This document shows positions 1 through 9,857 of a stretch of 64,000 nt of DNA, in pieces. The notes beneath the pieces were generated by a model. That model searched no databases. It saw only the letters and a program-made list of their open reading frames with translations, and was not told where the DNA came from. The position numbers were made by a program, and so were the translations under genes. The stretch covers positions 170,223 through 234,222 of the forward strand of contig NZ_LXES01000038.1 in the NCBI RefSeq assembly GCF_001654845.1. Reading direction: 5' to 3'. The stretch's first letter is position 1, and every line of letters begins with the position of its first letter. The stretch is from Enterobacter soli ATCC BAA-2102 (lineage in GTDB: Bacteria; Pseudomonadota; Gammaproteobacteria; Enterobacterales; Enterobacteriaceae).

Positions 1-2
1 CA

Positions 3-845
3 GCTTTCCGCCTCTTTGACGACCAGAAAAGTATTCAGGATGCGCTCTATACCGACCATATCGACTTCCTGATGTTCTTTAAAGATTCGGTGCGTGGCCT
101 CCAGCCAGGCGCGCCTGTTGAGTTCCGTGGCATTCGTATGGGAACCGTGGGTCAGGTGCCATTCTTTGTCCCAGGTCTGCGTCAGGTTCTGGATGACGAT
201 TATCGTATCCCGGTGCTGATCCGTATTGAACCTGAACGTCTGCTCAATCAGATAGGTGAGGATCAGGATATTGCGGCGCACATTAACGCGTTGATGGAGC
301 GCGGTCTGCGTGGCTCGCTGAAAACCGGTAACCTGGTGACGGGTGCGCTGTATGTGGATATGGACTTCTATCCGAAAGCGCCTGCGATAACCGGTATCCG
401 TGAATTTGGTGGTTACAAGATCATTCCAACCGTCAGTAGCGGCCTGGCTCAGATCCAGCAGCGCCTGATGGAAACACTGGATAAGATTAATAATCTGCCA
501 CTGAATCCAATGATCGAAGCTGCAACAAACTCGCTCAGCGAAAGCCAGGCGACGATGCGCCGACTGCAAACCACGCTGGATAACATCAATAAGATCACCG
601 CAAGCCAGTCCATGCAGCAGCTACCGCAGGATATGCAGAAAACACTGCGCGAACTTAATCGCAGTATGCAGGGCTTCCAGCCGGGTTCTGCGGCTTACAA
701 CAAGATGGTGGCAGATATGCAACGTCTTGATCAGGTATTGCGTGAACTTCAGCCGGTTCTGAAAACGCTCAACGAGAAGAGCAACGCGCTGGTGTTTGAA
801 GCAAAAGATAAAAAGGATCCTGAGCCGAAGAGGGCAAAAGAATGA
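3..845 (+). CDS. pqiB: PqiB, C-terminal part (intermembrane lipid transport MCE protein)
   Basis: The reading frame is open from the window edge, so this is the last 280 residues or so of a protein of about 546 in E. coli. PqiB is a periplasmic MCE-domain protein that forms a lipid-conducting channel between the inner and outer membranes. The visible part starts in the last MCE domain (GLQPGAPVEFRG, then MGTVGQV) and continues into a long helical, coiled-coil-like segment rich in Gln/Leu/Asn (about residues 145-260 of the fragment), as expected of the needle part. The stop overlaps the start of pqiC by 4 nt (ATGA), showing translational coupling. Only the 5' truncation by the window limits the call. 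Confidence 0.95.
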   Translation, partial: AFRLFDDQKSIQDALYTDHIDFLMFFKDSVRGLQPGAPVEFRGIRMGTVGQVPFFVPGLRQVLDDDYRIPVLIRIEPERLLNQIGEDQDIAAHINALMERGLRGSLKTGNLVTGALYVDMDFYPKAPAITGIREFGGYKIIPTVSSGLAQIQQRLMETLDKINNLPLNPMIEAATNSLSESQATMRRLQTTLDNINKITASQSMQQLPQDMQKTLRELNRSMQGFQPGSAAYNKMVADMQRLDQVLRELQPVLKTLNEKSNALVFEAKDKKDPEPKRAKE

Positions 846-1408
846 ATAAGTGGCTATTGATGGTTGGCGCTCTGCTTTTAACGGCGTGCAGTTCCGGTGT
901 AGAGAACAAGAGTTACTATCAGCTGCCTGTTGCGACTCAGGCCGGCGGACAAAGCACCGCAAGCCAGGGAAACCGCCTGTTGTGGGTTGAGCAGGTTAAC
1001 GTGCCTGATTATCTTGCCGGTAACGGCGTGGTCTACCAGACGAGCGATGTTAAGTATGTCATCGCGTCAAACAATCTGTGGGCCAGCCCGCTGGATCAGC
1101 AGCTGAGAAACACGCTGGTGGCCAACCTCGGAAGCCAGCTTCCGGGGTGGGTTGTTGCCTCGCAACCTCTCGGTACTGACCAGGATACCCTTAACGTCAC
1201 TGTGACGGGCTTCCACGGCCGTTACGACGGTACGGTAGTGATCAGCGGTGAATGGCTGCTGAACCATCAGGGCCAGCTGATTAAGCGTCCTTTCCATCTT
1301 GAAATGAAGCAGCAAAAAGATGGCTACGATGAGATGGTGAAAGTTCTGGGGCAGGGTTGGGCGCAGGAGTCGGCCAGCATCGCCAGAGAGATTTCCCGGC
1401 TTCCATAA
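842..1408 (+). CDS. pqiC: PqiC outer-membrane lipoprotein
   Basis: 188 residues. The N-terminus is a lipoprotein signal (MNKWLLMVGALLLTACSSG) with lipobox LTAC, so Cys16 would be lipidated. PqiC belongs to the ABC-type transport auxiliary lipoprotein family (DUF330) and sits at the outer membrane as partner of the PqiB needle in phospholipid transport. It overlaps pqiB by 4 nt and is followed by an intrinsic terminator, so it closes the pqiABC operon. Length matches the E. coli protein (187). Confidence 0.95.
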   Translation: MNKWLLMVGALLLTACSSGVENKSYYQLPVATQAGGQSTASQGNRLLWVEQVNVPDYLAGNGVVYQTSDVKYVIASNNLWASPLDQQLRNTLVANLGSQLPGWVVASQPLGTDQDTLNVTVTGFHGRYDGTVVISGEWLLNHQGQLIKRPFHLEMKQQKDGYDEMVKVLGQGWAQESASIAREISRLP

Positions 1409-1422
1409 GTAAAATTCATAGT

Positions 1423-1464
1423 AAAAAGCCGCCATCAGTCTGGTTCTGATTGCGGCTTTTTTTT
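1423..1464 (+). terminator. Terminator after pqiC
   Basis: Ten-base stem AAAAAGCCGC / GCGGCTTTTT with an internal smaller stem, followed by a run of T. It lies 15 nt after the pqiC stop. Confidence 0.85.
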
Positions 1465-1662
1465 CGTTTTGACATCAGGTTGTTACTTGTGCCGGGTCAC
1501 ACTTTTTGTACAAATGATCTTCCGCGTAGCTCACAAATATGACACCCGTATGAATTTCGAACATTGACGCTGAGGCTTATTCGGGGTATTCGTTATCTGT
1601 GCTTGCACACTTTGCAATCACTGTTTTCTTTCCACCAGACAAAAGAATGAGGGAAACGAGGC

Positions 1663-1830
1663 ATGAAGAGACAGAAACGAGATCGCCTGGAACGGGCTCA
1701 TCAACGTGGTTATCAGGCTGGAATCGCCGGACGCTCTAAAGAAATGTGTCCTTATCAGACGATAAATCAAAGGTCACAATGGCTGGGAGGCTGGCGAGAA
1801 GCCATCGGCGACAGGGTACTTATCGCTTGA
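1663..1830 (+). CDS. rmf: Ribosome modulation factor
   Basis: A 55-residue basic protein starting MKRQKRDRLERAHQRGYQAG and ending GGWREAIGDRVLIA, the same length and pattern as E. coli RMF. RMF is made in stationary phase and under slow growth; it binds 70S ribosomes near the anti-Shine-Dalgarno region and promotes formation of inactive 100S dimers. A purine-rich ribosome site (GAGGGAAACGAGG) lies just upstream. It sits alone between the pqi terminator and a terminator shared with the convergent fabA, as in E. coli. Confidence 0.97.
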   Translation: MKRQKRDRLERAHQRGYQAGIAGRSKEMCPYQTINQRSQWLGGWREAIGDRVLIA

Positions 1831-1849
1831 TACCGTCTCTTTAAATAAA

Positions 1850-1880
1850 GAAACCTCCGCATTGCGGAGGTTTCGCTTTT
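1850..1880. terminator. Bidirectional terminator between rmf and fabA
   Basis: Eleven-base stem GAAACCTCCGC / GCGGAGGTTTC with a 3-nt loop, flanked by A-rich and T-rich sequence on the two sides, between the convergent rmf and fabA genes. Confidence 0.85.
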
Positions 1881-1902
1881 CTGGGGTTGCTTAAATCAGC
1901 AA

Positions 1903-2421
1903 TCAGAACGCTGAAGTGTCCTGGAACAGGCCTACTTTCAGATCGTTTGCGGTATAGATCAGACGACCATCTACCAGCACTTCGCCATCCGCCAGGCCCA
2001 TAATCAGACGACGGTTAACAATGCGCTTGAAGTGAATGCGGTAGGTCACTTTCTTCGCAGAAGGCAGAACCTGACCGGTGAATTTCACTTCGCCAACGCC
2101 CAGCGCGCGGCCTTTGCCTTCGCCGCCGAGCCAGCCCAGGTAGAACCCAACCAGCTGCCACATAGCATCAAGGCCCAGGCAGCCAGGCATTACCGGATCG
2201 CCAATAAAGTGGCAACCGAAGAACCACAGATCTGGGTTGATATCGAGTTCTGCTTCTACGTAACCCTTATCGAAGTTGCCGCCGGTTTCGGTCATTTTCA
2301 CGACACGGTCCATCATCAGCATGTTCGGGGCCGGTAACTGTGGGCCTTTAGCGCCAAACAGTTCACCGCGACCAGAGGCAAGAAGGTCTTCTTTTGTATA
2401 GGATTCGCGTTTATCTACCAT
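1903..2421 (-). CDS. fabA: 3-hydroxydecanoyl-ACP dehydratase/isomerase FabA
   Basis: 172 residues, the standard FabA length. It dehydrates 3-hydroxydecanoyl-ACP and isomerises trans-2- to cis-3-decenoyl-ACP, the branch point for unsaturated fatty acid synthesis in the cytoplasm. The active-site His71 lies in [11 protein letters not shown] and the catalytic Asp85 in CLGLDAMWQ. Upstream are sequences matching the known FabR and FadR operators of fabA, pointing to the usual repression by FabR and activation by FadR. Convergent with rmf. Confidence 0.98.
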   Translation of the reverse strand: MVDKRESYTKEDLLASGRGELFGAKGPQLPAPNMLMMDRVVKMTETGGNFDKGYVEAELDINPDLWFFGCHFIGDPVMPGCLGLDAMWQLVGFYLGWLGGEGKGRALGVGEVKFTGQVLPSAKKVTYRIHFKRIVNRRLIMGLADGEVLVDGRLIYTANDLKVGLFQDTSAF

Positions 2422-2459
2422 GTTCTCAGTAAGCCTTATTTTAGTGAAGCACGCAGGAT

Positions 2460-2477
2460 AGCTAACACGTGTACGCT
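2460..2477 (-). promoter_or_regulatory. FabR operator of fabA
   Basis: On the minus strand it reads AGCGTACACGTGTTAGCT, a near-palindrome around ACACGTGT that matches the FabR motif known from enterobacterial fabA and fabB promoters. It lies about 40 nt upstream of the fabA start. Confidence 0.7.
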
Positions 2478-2478
2478 G

Positions 2479-2495
2479 AACAAGTCCGATCAGTT
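2479..2495 (-). promoter_or_regulatory. FadR operator of fabA
   Basis: Minus strand AACTGATCGGACTTGTT fits the FadR site known for E. coli fabA, where FadR activates transcription. It overlaps the stop codon end of lonH, so the activator site extends into the upstream gene. Confidence 0.7.
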
Positions 2496-4250
2496 CGGAC
2501 TAAACCAACTCAGCCAGCGTAACGGCCACGGATAACGGTGACGAGCATCCTGCTGTGTCGCCTGAGCAATACGTTCCTGGATAGTTTGCATCAGGGTTGT
2601 TTGACCTTCGCCATCCCATACCAGATTTGTCAGTAAGGGTAGCGCATCCTCAATTCCTTCGATGGCCCAGAGCGTAAATTGTTCCTGTTCCACCGCGTCC
2701 AGAAGCGCCTGGCTCAGGCTCAGATGGCGTGCGTTAGGCGCCGGGATAATAACACCCTGTTTGCCATTCAAACCGCGCTGCTGGCAAATAGAGAAGAAGC
2801 CTTCGATTTTCTCATTCAGCCCGCCTACTGGCTGAGCGCGCCCAAACTGATCAACGGAACCGGTAATGGCGATGTTCTGATTAATCGGAACTTCTGCCAG
2901 GGCGCTGATTAAGGCACACAGCTCTGCCATCGAGGCGCTATCGCCATCGACTTCACTGTAGGATTGCTCAAACGTGAGTGAGGCGGAGAAGGGGATTTGC
3001 TGCTCCAGCTGCAACTCAGACATCAAAAATGCCTGCATGATCATCATGCCTTTAGCATGGATGTTGCCGCCGAGCTCAGCTTTACGTTCAATGTCAGTAA
3101 ATTCACCGTCGCCAATGTGCACGACGCAGCTGATACGAGAAGGTTCGCCAAATGCACGTGGATGCCCCGGGAACTCGATAACGGACAAGGCGTTGATTTG
3201 CCCAATACGCTCGCCCTCGGTTTCCACCAGGATCTGTTCCAGCAGAATTTCATCCTGCATCCGGTCAGCGAGATAACCTTCACGCCATTCACGCTGCGCA
3301 AGCATCTGGGTGAGCTGTTCACCGGAAAACGCGCCGTCACCGCTGATCACACCCACTTCACGCAGCTGTTTGCTGATCCAGAGTGGACAGAGCGGTAAGG
3401 TTTCCTGATCGCCGGTATAGCGTACTGCTTCGCGGATCAGACCAGGCCAGGCGTCAGCCGCCGGGACAGGCAATTCATAGCGCTCAGCAACCGCCATTAC
3501 CCACTGACACCACTGTGCCATATCATCGGCATCGGCAATCTGGATATTGTCTTCGTACTCACTATAAACGGCCAGGCTTGCCAGCTCTGGCTCCATCTCC
3601 TGGAAGTCTGCCAGCGATTCACGGTCGCCGGTCAGCACCACGGTCAATGACAATGGCATTGACGGCACTGCGACAGGGAGAGGACGGGATTCGTCGTAGC
3701 TCACCCAGTCAAAGCGTTGCTGGTTCACAATTGTTTTCAGGCGCATCCACAGCAGCGGCTGGGAGAGCAGGGTTCTCAGGGCGATGATCAGGACACCGCC
3801 ATTAGCGCGATGGACAAGCCCCGGTTGAAGCGACAGCTCGCCATTAAACTGACGAAGGCAGCCAAAAAGCTGTTCCGCTTCGACCCAGTTGGCGGTGATC
3901 ACGTCGCCTTTTGCGGCAAAACGTTCGTCAGCCTGCTGTGCCGGTTCAAAAGTAATGTTATGACCCGCGATACGATACTGGCCGCCAAAAACAGCATCTG
4001 TTTCTGGCTGCAACTGGCGCATGGCATCACCCAGAAGCGTCAAATACTCGGCTTCTTCCGGGGCTTTGAGCAGCATGAAAGGAGATGTTGCCCACGGGCT
4101 TAACACCTGCTCCAGCGCATAATGCAAACGCGGTTGTGTATCGCTAAGTATAAATTCGTGTTCTTTTGCGAGTTCTGGCTGTGCAAAGAGCTCCTGATAG
4201 CTTTCTGTATCGGGAACAAGGTCACGCCATGCAAGTTTCGTAATGGTCAA
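2490..4250 (-). CDS. lonH: Lon-like ATP-independent protease LonH (YcbZ)
   Basis: 586 residues, same length as E. coli YcbZ/LonH. The C-terminal third carries the Lon proteolytic fold: the catalytic Ser is in [10 protein letters not shown] (about residue 437) and the Lys in [12 protein letters not shown] (about residue 480), forming the Ser-Lys dyad. The N-terminal half has no intact Walker A, unlike classical Lon, consistent with a protease-like family member without normal ATPase function. It lies upstream of fabA in the same direction; the fabA operators fall in its 3' end. Confidence 0.93.
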   Translation of the reverse strand: MTITKLAWRDLVPDTESYQELFAQPELAKEHEFILSDTQPRLHYALEQVLSPWATSPFMLLKAPEEAEYLTLLGDAMRQLQPETDAVFGGQYRIAGHNITFEPAQQADERFAAKGDVITANWVEAEQLFGCLRQFNGELSLQPGLVHRANGGVLIIALRTLLSQPLLWMRLKTIVNQQRFDWVSYDESRPLPVAVPSMPLSLTVVLTGDRESLADFQEMEPELASLAVYSEYEDNIQIADADDMAQWCQWVMAVAERYELPVPAADAWPGLIREAVRYTGDQETLPLCPLWISKQLREVGVISGDGAFSGEQLTQMLAQREWREGYLADRMQDEILLEQILVETEGERIGQINALSVIEFPGHPRAFGEPSRISCVVHIGDGEFTDIERKAELGGNIHAKGMMIMQAFLMSELQLEQQIPFSASLTFEQSYSEVDGDSASMAELCALISALAEVPINQNIAITGSVDQFGRAQPVGGLNEKIEGFFSICQQRGLNGKQGVIIPAPNARHLSLSQALLDAVEQEQFTLWAIEGIEDALPLLTNLVWDGEGQTTLMQTIQERIAQATQQDARHRYPWPLRWLSWFSPN

Positions 4251-4436
4251 AGTTGATGTTTTTTAGTCAGATGTAAAACCGTGGAGTATACCGTAAGCAG
4301 AAGGCTCTGCCCAAGCAGGATTGGGGATTTCCGCGGCGGAATCTCCTGTAATGATGCACAGGATATGATTTCTTTTCAGCAGATTGCCAAAAAACTGATA
4401 TTCTGAACAGAGTTACGTGGTAACACTGAGATCGCA

Positions 4437-4889
4437 ATGAAATATCAACAACTGGAAAATCTCGAAAGCGGCTGGAAATGGAAGTACCTGGTCAAAAAAC
4501 ATCGTGAAGGCGAGTTGATCACCTGCTACCTCGAAGCCAGCGCGGCGCAAGAAGCCGTAGATATGTTGCTGACCCTCGAAAACGAACCGGTACAGGTTAA
4601 TAACTGGATAGCGAAACACATCAATCCAGCGCTGTTAAACCGGATGAAGCAAACTATTCGTGCGCGTCGCAAGCGGCATTTTAATGCCGAGCATCAGCAT
4701 ACCCGCAAGAAATCTATCGATCTGGAATTTATCGTCTGGCAGCGCCTGGCAGGCCTTGCACAACGGCGTGGAAAGACGTTATCGGAAACGGTAGTGCAGC
4801 TGATTGAAGATGCTGAGCACAAAGAGAAGTACGCGAACCAGATGTCGACGCTGAAAAACGATCTACAGGCGCTTCTGGGTAAAAAATAA
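4437..4889 (+). CDS. matP: Macrodomain Ter protein MatP
   Basis: 150 residues beginning [18 protein letters not shown], as in E. coli MatP. MatP binds matS sites across the replication terminus region, condenses the Ter macrodomain and links it to the divisome through ZapB. An N-terminal helical bundle is followed by a ribbon-helix-helix segment (about residues 85-130, with basic [19 protein letters not shown] just before it). It is convergent with ompA across a shared terminator, the conserved arrangement. Confidence 0.97.
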   Translation: MKYQQLENLESGWKWKYLVKKHREGELITCYLEASAAQEAVDMLLTLENEPVQVNNWIAKHINPALLNRMKQTIRARRKRHFNAEHQHTRKKSIDLEFIVWQRLAGLAQRRGKTLSETVVQLIEDAEHKEKYANQMSTLKNDLQALLGKK

Positions 4890-4912
4890 GATTCTGTATT
4901 TCTTCAGACAAT

Positions 4913-4940
4913 AAAAAAACCCCGCATTGCGGGGTTTTTT
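4913..4940. terminator. Bidirectional terminator between matP and ompA
   Basis: AAAAAAACCCCGCATTGCGG followed by GGTTTTTT forms a stem with A- and T-tracts on either side, serving both convergent genes. Confidence 0.9.
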
Positions 4941-4954
4941 CTTAAGACGATAAC

Positions 4955-6010
4955 TTATGCCGCTGGCTGAGTTACAACGTCTTTGATGCCTTTAACTTCG
5001 ATCTCAACGCGACGATCTGGTGCCAGGCAGTCGATCAGTGCAGCGCGAGCTTTCACGTTGTCACAGGTAGAACCGGTAACTGGGTTAGATTCGCCCATAC
5101 CACGTGGAGAGATCTTGTTAGCTGGGATACCTTTAGATACCAGGTAATCAACAACAGACTGAGCACGTTTTTCAGACAGCTGCTGGTTGTAAGCGTCAGA
5201 ACCGATACGGTCGGTGAAGCCCAGAACCACTACTGAACCGTCTTTAGGATCCAGGTTGCTCAGCTGGGTGTACAGCTGATCCAGTGCCTGCTGACCTTCT
5301 GGTTTCAGGGTCGCTTTGTTGAAGTTGAACAGAACGTCAGACTTCAGAGTGAAGTGTTTGGTCTGTACTTCTGGAGCTGGAGCCGGAGCTGGAGCTACGA
5401 TTGGCGCAGCTTCTTCCTGCTGACCGAAACGGTAGGAAACACCTACGCTCAGCATGCCATTGTCTGGACGAACACCAACGGTGTTGCCGTCGCCGATGTT
5501 GTTAACCCACTGGTATTCCAGACGGGTAGCGATGTCACGGGTCATAGCCCACTCAACACCACCTGCGAATACTGGAGAAACGCCAGTGTCGTGATCGCTG
5601 CCAACCTGGTTGTTGCTGGAATCAGCACGCCATACCATGCCGCCCAGACGGGTGTACACGTCCAGATCGTCAGTTACTGGGTAACCCAGTTTAGCAGTCA
5701 GCTGTACGCCCTGAGCTTTGAAAGCGCCATTTACGGTGTCGCCTTTGTATGGCATACGACCTAACCAGTCGTAACCCATTTCAAAACCAACATACGGGTT
5801 AACCTGATAGCCACCGAACGCACCTGCACCAAGCTGGCTCTCATGAGTAGGGCCATCGTTGTTCAGTTTGCTGTTGTACCAGCCGGTGTCATGGAACTGA
5901 GACCAGCCCAGTTTACCACCTGCATACCAGGTATTATCTTTCGGAGCGGCCTGCGCTACGGTAGCGAAGCCAGCCAGTGCCACTGCAATCGCGATAGCTG
6001 TCTTTTTCAT
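4955..6010 (-). CDS. ompA: Outer membrane protein A
   Basis: 351 residues from [21 protein letters not shown] (21-residue signal peptide, cleavage before [10 protein letters not shown]). An N-terminal eight-strand beta-barrel (about 22-192) is followed by a Pro-Ala hinge ([13 protein letters not shown]) and a C-terminal OmpA peptidoglycan-binding domain with the [13 protein letters not shown] region and paired cysteines (STCDN, LIDCLAP). A longer frame of 375 codons is open upstream, but the known signal peptide and the GAGGCGCAAAA ribosome site fix the start here. It links outer membrane and peptidoglycan and serves as receptor for phages and colicins. Confidence 0.98.
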   Translation of the reverse strand: MKKTAIAIAVALAGFATVAQAAPKDNTWYAGGKLGWSQFHDTGWYNSKLNNDGPTHESQLGAGAFGGYQVNPYVGFEMGYDWLGRMPYKGDTVNGAFKAQGVQLTAKLGYPVTDDLDVYTRLGGMVWRADSSNNQVGSDHDTGVSPVFAGGVEWAMTRDIATRLEYQWVNNIGDGNTVGVRPDNGMLSVGVSYRFGQQEEAAPIVAPAPAPAPEVQTKHFTLKSDVLFNFNKATLKPEGQQALDQLYTQLSNLDPKDGSVVVLGFTDRIGSDAYNQQLSEKRAQSVVDYLVSKGIPANKISPRGMGESNPVTGSTCDNVKARAALIDCLAPDRRVEIEVKGIKDVVTQPAA

Positions 6011-6186
6011 TTTTTGCGCCTCGTTATCATCCAAAATTTGCCATGAAGATCTCCGACGAGAAATCACGGTTAAATCCTTCACCGGGGGGCGTGGTCAAAT
6101 ATAAATCTACCGATATCTTCGGCTTAGGCCGAGCACCCCTGGCGATGTAAAGTCTACAACGTAGCTAGAAACTTACAAGTGTGAAC
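6011..6186 (-). promoter_or_regulatory. ompA promoter and long stabilising 5' leader
   Basis: By comparison with E. coli the transcript should start near 6143, giving a 133-nt leader. Its first part forms the 5' hairpin known to stabilise ompA mRNA (GCCAGGGGTGCTCGGC...GCCGAAG). A -10 (TAGACT, minus strand, 6151-6156) and -35 (TTGTAA, 6173-6178) fit. In E. coli the leader next to the ribosome site is the target of the small RNA MicA; that is known for the family, not shown here. The rest of the gap up to sulA (6187-6365) is AT-rich and shows no gene. Confidence 0.75.
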
Positions 6187-6365
6187 TCCGTCAGGCATAT
6201 GAAAAAAAAAGTTCCGTATACCTATTATTTAACATTTTTTGTACGGAATTTATGCAGTAAAATTAACGGGAACCGCACCAGACAAGCCTTGCCGCAGATT
6301 TAGACCGTGGAACTATTTCCGCATCTTGTGGTCAAAAAAAATTCCAGGAAAAGTCTTAAATTTAC

Positions 6366-6875
6366 TCAGTGATACAAATTTGAGTGAATTTTTAGCCCAG
6401 AAAGTTGTCCTCTGCGGTAAGAATCTGGACTAACCGGACGCATAATGAAACCGATAGCGTTACCTTCCTCGGCTGCTTCAGTCAGTCGGAAATGTTCTTC
6501 TTCTGTCAGTTCGTCTGGCAACCATCCGATCACTACGCTGTAATTTCCGGTACGTAATGCACGGATCATCGACTCGACCGTATCGCAAGGCGAGAGCTGG
6601 TTAATCTGCATAACCTTGGTCAGCGGCAATCCTGCGGACTGAACCCATTCACGGCTCAGTTTTTGTTGCGGCGTCAGCCAGAGCTGCCAGCGTGACTGCT
6701 GGCCAAGCTGCTGTAATAAAGGCAGTAATAAGAGTTGCGTCAACAGGGGCTGGTCTTCACGATAAACCACTTCACTGATAAGACCTGTCGATACGCTCCC
6801 GACGGATTTCTGCGCGACATTGCCTGCGGTAGAAGAGAGAGATGTTGAGCGATTTGCGTAGCCTGAAGTGTACAT
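6366..6875 (-). CDS. sulA: SOS cell-division inhibitor SulA
   Basis: 169 residues from [10 protein letters not shown], matching the E. coli start and length; longer frames upstream run through the LexA box. SulA binds FtsZ and blocks ring assembly during the SOS response, and is degraded by Lon through its C-terminal end (here KIHSNLYH). The central part ([31 protein letters not shown]) is highly conserved; the N-terminal 35 residues are variable, as usual. It lies directly upstream of ompA in the same direction but with its own SOS promoter. Confidence 0.97.
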   Translation of the reverse strand: MYTSGYANRSTSLSSTAGNVAQKSVGSVSTGLISEVVYREDQPLLTQLLLLPLLQQLGQQSRWQLWLTPQQKLSREWVQSAGLPLTKVMQINQLSPCDTVESMIRALRTGNYSVVIGWLPDELTEEEHFRLTEAAEEGNAIGFIMRPVSPDSYRRGQLSGLKIHSNLYH

Positions 6876-6895
6876 ATTCATTCCAGCCCTGTAGT

Positions 6896-6915
6896 TACTG
6901 TATGAATATACAGTA
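6896..6915 (-). promoter_or_regulatory. LexA box of sulA
   Basis: TACTGTATGAATATACAGTA, a full CTGT-N8-ACAG SOS box with flanking symmetry, 20 nt upstream of the sulA start codon. Predicts tight LexA repression. Confidence 0.92.
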
Positions 6916-7092
6916 ACCCCTGTATGCATAAAGATCAACCTCATTTTCGGAAAGCGACTCGCAAATTTTGCTCATGATCGGCCCCTAAAGAAAATTCATC
7001 TTGCTCACTGGCAATAAGTTGCCTATTTTCCTGCTAACGGATCCGTTAGTAAGAAATAGCCTCTTTACAGTATGATTTTTAAGGGAAATATC

Positions 7093-7719
7093 ATGAAAAA
7101 GATATCTTATGAACGGATTTATCAATCTCAAGAATACCTTTCGGAACTGGGTGATATTCATCACCGCGCGCTATTTGGTGGTTATACCCTGGCGGTGGAT
7201 AACGCCGTTTTTGCCATGGTGTCTGATGGGGAGCTTTATCTGCGTGCCTGTGAGCAAAGCGCGACCTACTATGTGAAACACGCCTCCTCTTTCTTGACCC
7301 TTCTGAAGCGGGGTCGGCCTGTGCTGCTTAACTACTTCCGGGTTGATGACGGACTGTGGCAGGACAGGGGGACATTACTCCAGCTTTCTTCTTTTGCGCT
7401 TGAGGCCGCCAGGCGGGAGCGATATCAGCGGTATCAGCGCAACCGGCTTAAAGACCTGCCCAATCTCACCTTCCAGATTGAGGTTCTGCTTTTTGAAGTC
7501 GGGATCACTAACGAAGAAATGTTACGGGAGCTGGGGGCAAAAGCGAGCTGGCTGAAAATCAGGGCGCAAAACAAACAACTCGGGATTAAAGTGCTCTTTG
7601 CGCTTGAGGGGGCAATAGAAGGGTTGCATGAAGCGGCGCTCCCGGCGGAAATTCGCCAGGAGCTTACGGAATGGTTTAACGCGTTGCCAGAGTCTGCGGA
7701 GAATCGTTCCGCCATGTAG
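7093..7719 (+). CDS. sxy: Sxy/TfoX competence regulator
   Basis: 208 residues from MKKISYERIYQSQEYLSELG, aligned with E. coli Sxy (209). It has a TfoX N-terminal domain (about 10-100, FAMVSDGELYLRACEQS) and a TfoX C-terminal helical domain (about 115-200, RLKDLPN, LGAKASWLKIRAQN). Sxy acts with CRP at CRP-S sites to switch on competence and DNA-uptake genes. An earlier in-frame ATG exists at 7072, but the start used here matches the family. The 3' end overlaps the convergent yccS by 44 nt. Confidence 0.93.
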   Translation: MKKISYERIYQSQEYLSELGDIHHRALFGGYTLAVDNAVFAMVSDGELYLRACEQSATYYVKHASSFLTLLKRGRPVLLNYFRVDDGLWQDRGTLLQLSSFALEAARRERYQRYQRNRLKDLPNLTFQIEVLLFEVGITNEEMLRELGAKASWLKIRAQNKQLGIKVLFALEGAIEGLHEAALPAEIRQELTEWFNALPESAENRSAM

Positions 7720-9838
7720 CAATCAGTTGTTGCAGGCGACAAATTTCCGGCAGCAGGGCGATAAGCAGGCCAACTTGCTGAAGAACCAGCGGTGCTTTGC
7801 TGTCGGTACCAGGATCAAGATGGGCAATACGCTGGGCGAGTTCATCCAGAGCCTGGCGAACACGGGGTTCATCGGCTGGTCGGTGGTGAAGTGCATCGTC
7901 GACATAGCAAACGGCATCATCCAGCAACGCCAGAATACCCGGGTTGGTTAACTTTTCGCGGTGAGCGCCCAACGTAGATATATAGCTGGTGAACGTATGG
8001 TTCAGGCACAGCAGACGAAAGGCGGTTTCACGGATTTCCGCCGTGGCACCCGGTTCCGTTGACATGTTCGATACCACCGACGCCAGCTCCGCATCGCTGT
8101 TATGCGCATCACGGCGGGCGATGCGATAAGCCAGACGGTTATCACGACCCTGGTGATATTGCTCAAGAATGGCATCCAGGTATCGGCAGTTGGCATTCAT
8201 TGCCCTGTCCAGCACGCGCGGCAGATTGCGAAAACGCCAGTCCGGCCAGATAAAACTGACCGCAGCCCAGGCAATAGCACAGCCGATAAGCGTATCAATA
8301 ACGCGGGGGAGGGCGACCTCAAATCCTTCACCAAGCAGGTTAAAGCACAGCAAGACCAGTAAGGTGATAAACATCGTGGCGTGCGCATACTGCACATTAC
8401 GAAATGCAAAGAACAACACGCCGGTAATCACGATAAGGACAAGCTGCCCTTCAATAGACGGGACAAAGTAAAGTACCGGAAGACCGACGGCGACACCCAC
8501 CAGCGTGCCGATAATACGCAGCGCGAGCCGGTGGCGAGTGGCGTTATAGTTCGGCTGGCAAACAAACAGGCTGGTCAGCAAGATCCAGTAGCCATGATGT
8601 AACCCGGTTATCTGGATAAACGCGTAACCGACGCACAACACCAGCGACATCCGCACGGCGTGGCGGAACAGAGCCGATTCAGGCGTAAAGTTCCGGCTCA
8701 GCCGTAACCACATATCGCTAAAGCCGTGGACACTGTCATCAGCAAGCTGGTTATCTGCGTCATTATTCGGCATCGCCATCGCTTGTTCAGACTCAATGGT
8801 GGCCAGCTGAGCGTCTATCGCTCGCAGGTTATTGAGTAAGAAACCCAGGGCTTTTATCTGATCCGGAGATGTACCGCTGGCCTGCACGCGATCAAGGGCG
8901 GCATCGAGATGGCTGAACACGCGTTCAAAGCGTGGGTCATGCTGATACGGCGTGCGCAGCAAAATGGAGCGAGCCAGTTGCTGACATGCCTGGGATTGCA
9001 TTGAGAGCAGCCGCTGAAAACGGAACATCACATCGCTGTAGCGGAATTTTTCCCTCAGGGCAGCATATTGCACGTGTGACGAACTGGCGCGCTCGTGAAT
9101 GTCCTGGGCGGCAAAATAGTAGTGTAAGGTTCGACGCGTTCCGCGCTGACCACGATCGCCGCGTAAGCGTGTGAGAAGGCTGGCTTTTGTCTGGTTTAAG
9201 GTTGCGACCAGCTGACCGTTTGCCAGCGCCAGATCGTAAAGCGGTGCCTGGCTTTCTTCTTCTATATCCGGGTCAAATAAGCGGGATTTCAGTTCCAGAT
9301 AATGCGCCAGCTGTTCATAGCTGCGGGCGAGGTTATCCTGCAAGGCACGAACCGGGAAAATGAGATGTCCGGTAAGCGTCAGCAGGTTATACCAGATAGC
9401 GCCAAGCAACAGCAGGACGGGTTGCTGATACCATTGGTCGTAGAGCGATACGCCCAGCATGGTGTAGATAGCAATCAGCAACGCGCCAAACGCAATAGTG
9501 GCATAGCGCTGGCCAAGCCCGCCCAGAAGAATAAATCCGCTGGTTGAAAGCGTCAGGCCTAACGCAAAAAGCCATGGCCACGGGAACAGCAGCTCAACGG
9601 ATGCGGAGGCAATGAAAAAACAGATAAGGGTGATAACCAGATTACGCAGTCGCCCGGCCAGGCGATCGTCGAGGTCTGCCAGTGCCCCTGCGACCACGCC
9701 CAGGGTCAGCGGGATAGTGAGCTTAACGTCGTTTAACCACCACGGCAGCGCGACCGTCCCGCAAAGTGCGATAAAAATCCTGACGTTATACAGCCAGGTA
9801 CTGTTCCATGTGTAGCGGCGAATCAATGGGCTTAGCAT
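7676..9838 (-). CDS. yccS: YccS, FUSC-family inner membrane protein
   Basis: 720 residues (E. coli 717). Two clusters of hydrophobic helices (about residues 15-160 and 395-535) each precede a cytoplasmic stretch, the layout of the FUSC/aromatic acid exporter-like family. Its exact substrate is not known. It follows yccF on the minus strand with a 19-nt gap, as in E. coli, and its 3' end overlaps the end of sxy on the opposite strand. Confidence 0.93.
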   Translation of the reverse strand: MLSPLIRRYTWNSTWLYNVRIFIALCGTVALPWWLNDVKLTIPLTLGVVAGALADLDDRLAGRLRNLVITLICFFIASASVELLFPWPWLFALGLTLSTSGFILLGGLGQRYATIAFGALLIAIYTMLGVSLYDQWYQQPVLLLLGAIWYNLLTLTGHLIFPVRALQDNLARSYEQLAHYLELKSRLFDPDIEEESQAPLYDLALANGQLVATLNQTKASLLTRLRGDRGQRGTRRTLHYYFAAQDIHERASSSHVQYAALREKFRYSDVMFRFQRLLSMQSQACQQLARSILLRTPYQHDPRFERVFSHLDAALDRVQASGTSPDQIKALGFLLNNLRAIDAQLATIESEQAMAMPNNDADNQLADDSVHGFSDMWLRLSRNFTPESALFRHAVRMSLVLCVGYAFIQITGLHHGYWILLTSLFVCQPNYNATRHRLALRIIGTLVGVAVGLPVLYFVPSIEGQLVLIVITGVLFFAFRNVQYAHATMFITLLVLLCFNLLGEGFEVALPRVIDTLIGCAIAWAAVSFIWPDWRFRNLPRVLDRAMNANCRYLDAILEQYHQGRDNRLAYRIARRDAHNSDAELASVVSNMSTEPGATAEIRETAFRLLCLNHTFTSYISTLGAHREKLTNPGILALLDDAVCYVDDALHHRPADEPRVRQALDELAQRIAHLDPGTDSKAPLVLQQVGLLIALLPEICRLQQLIATWRNDSPQTLATR

Positions 9839-9857
9839 GAGCGCGGCCAGTCCTTAA

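Noticed and set aside
6011..6082. N-terminal extension of OmpA by 24 residues
   Set aside because: It lies in the known 5' leader and would bury the signal peptide.
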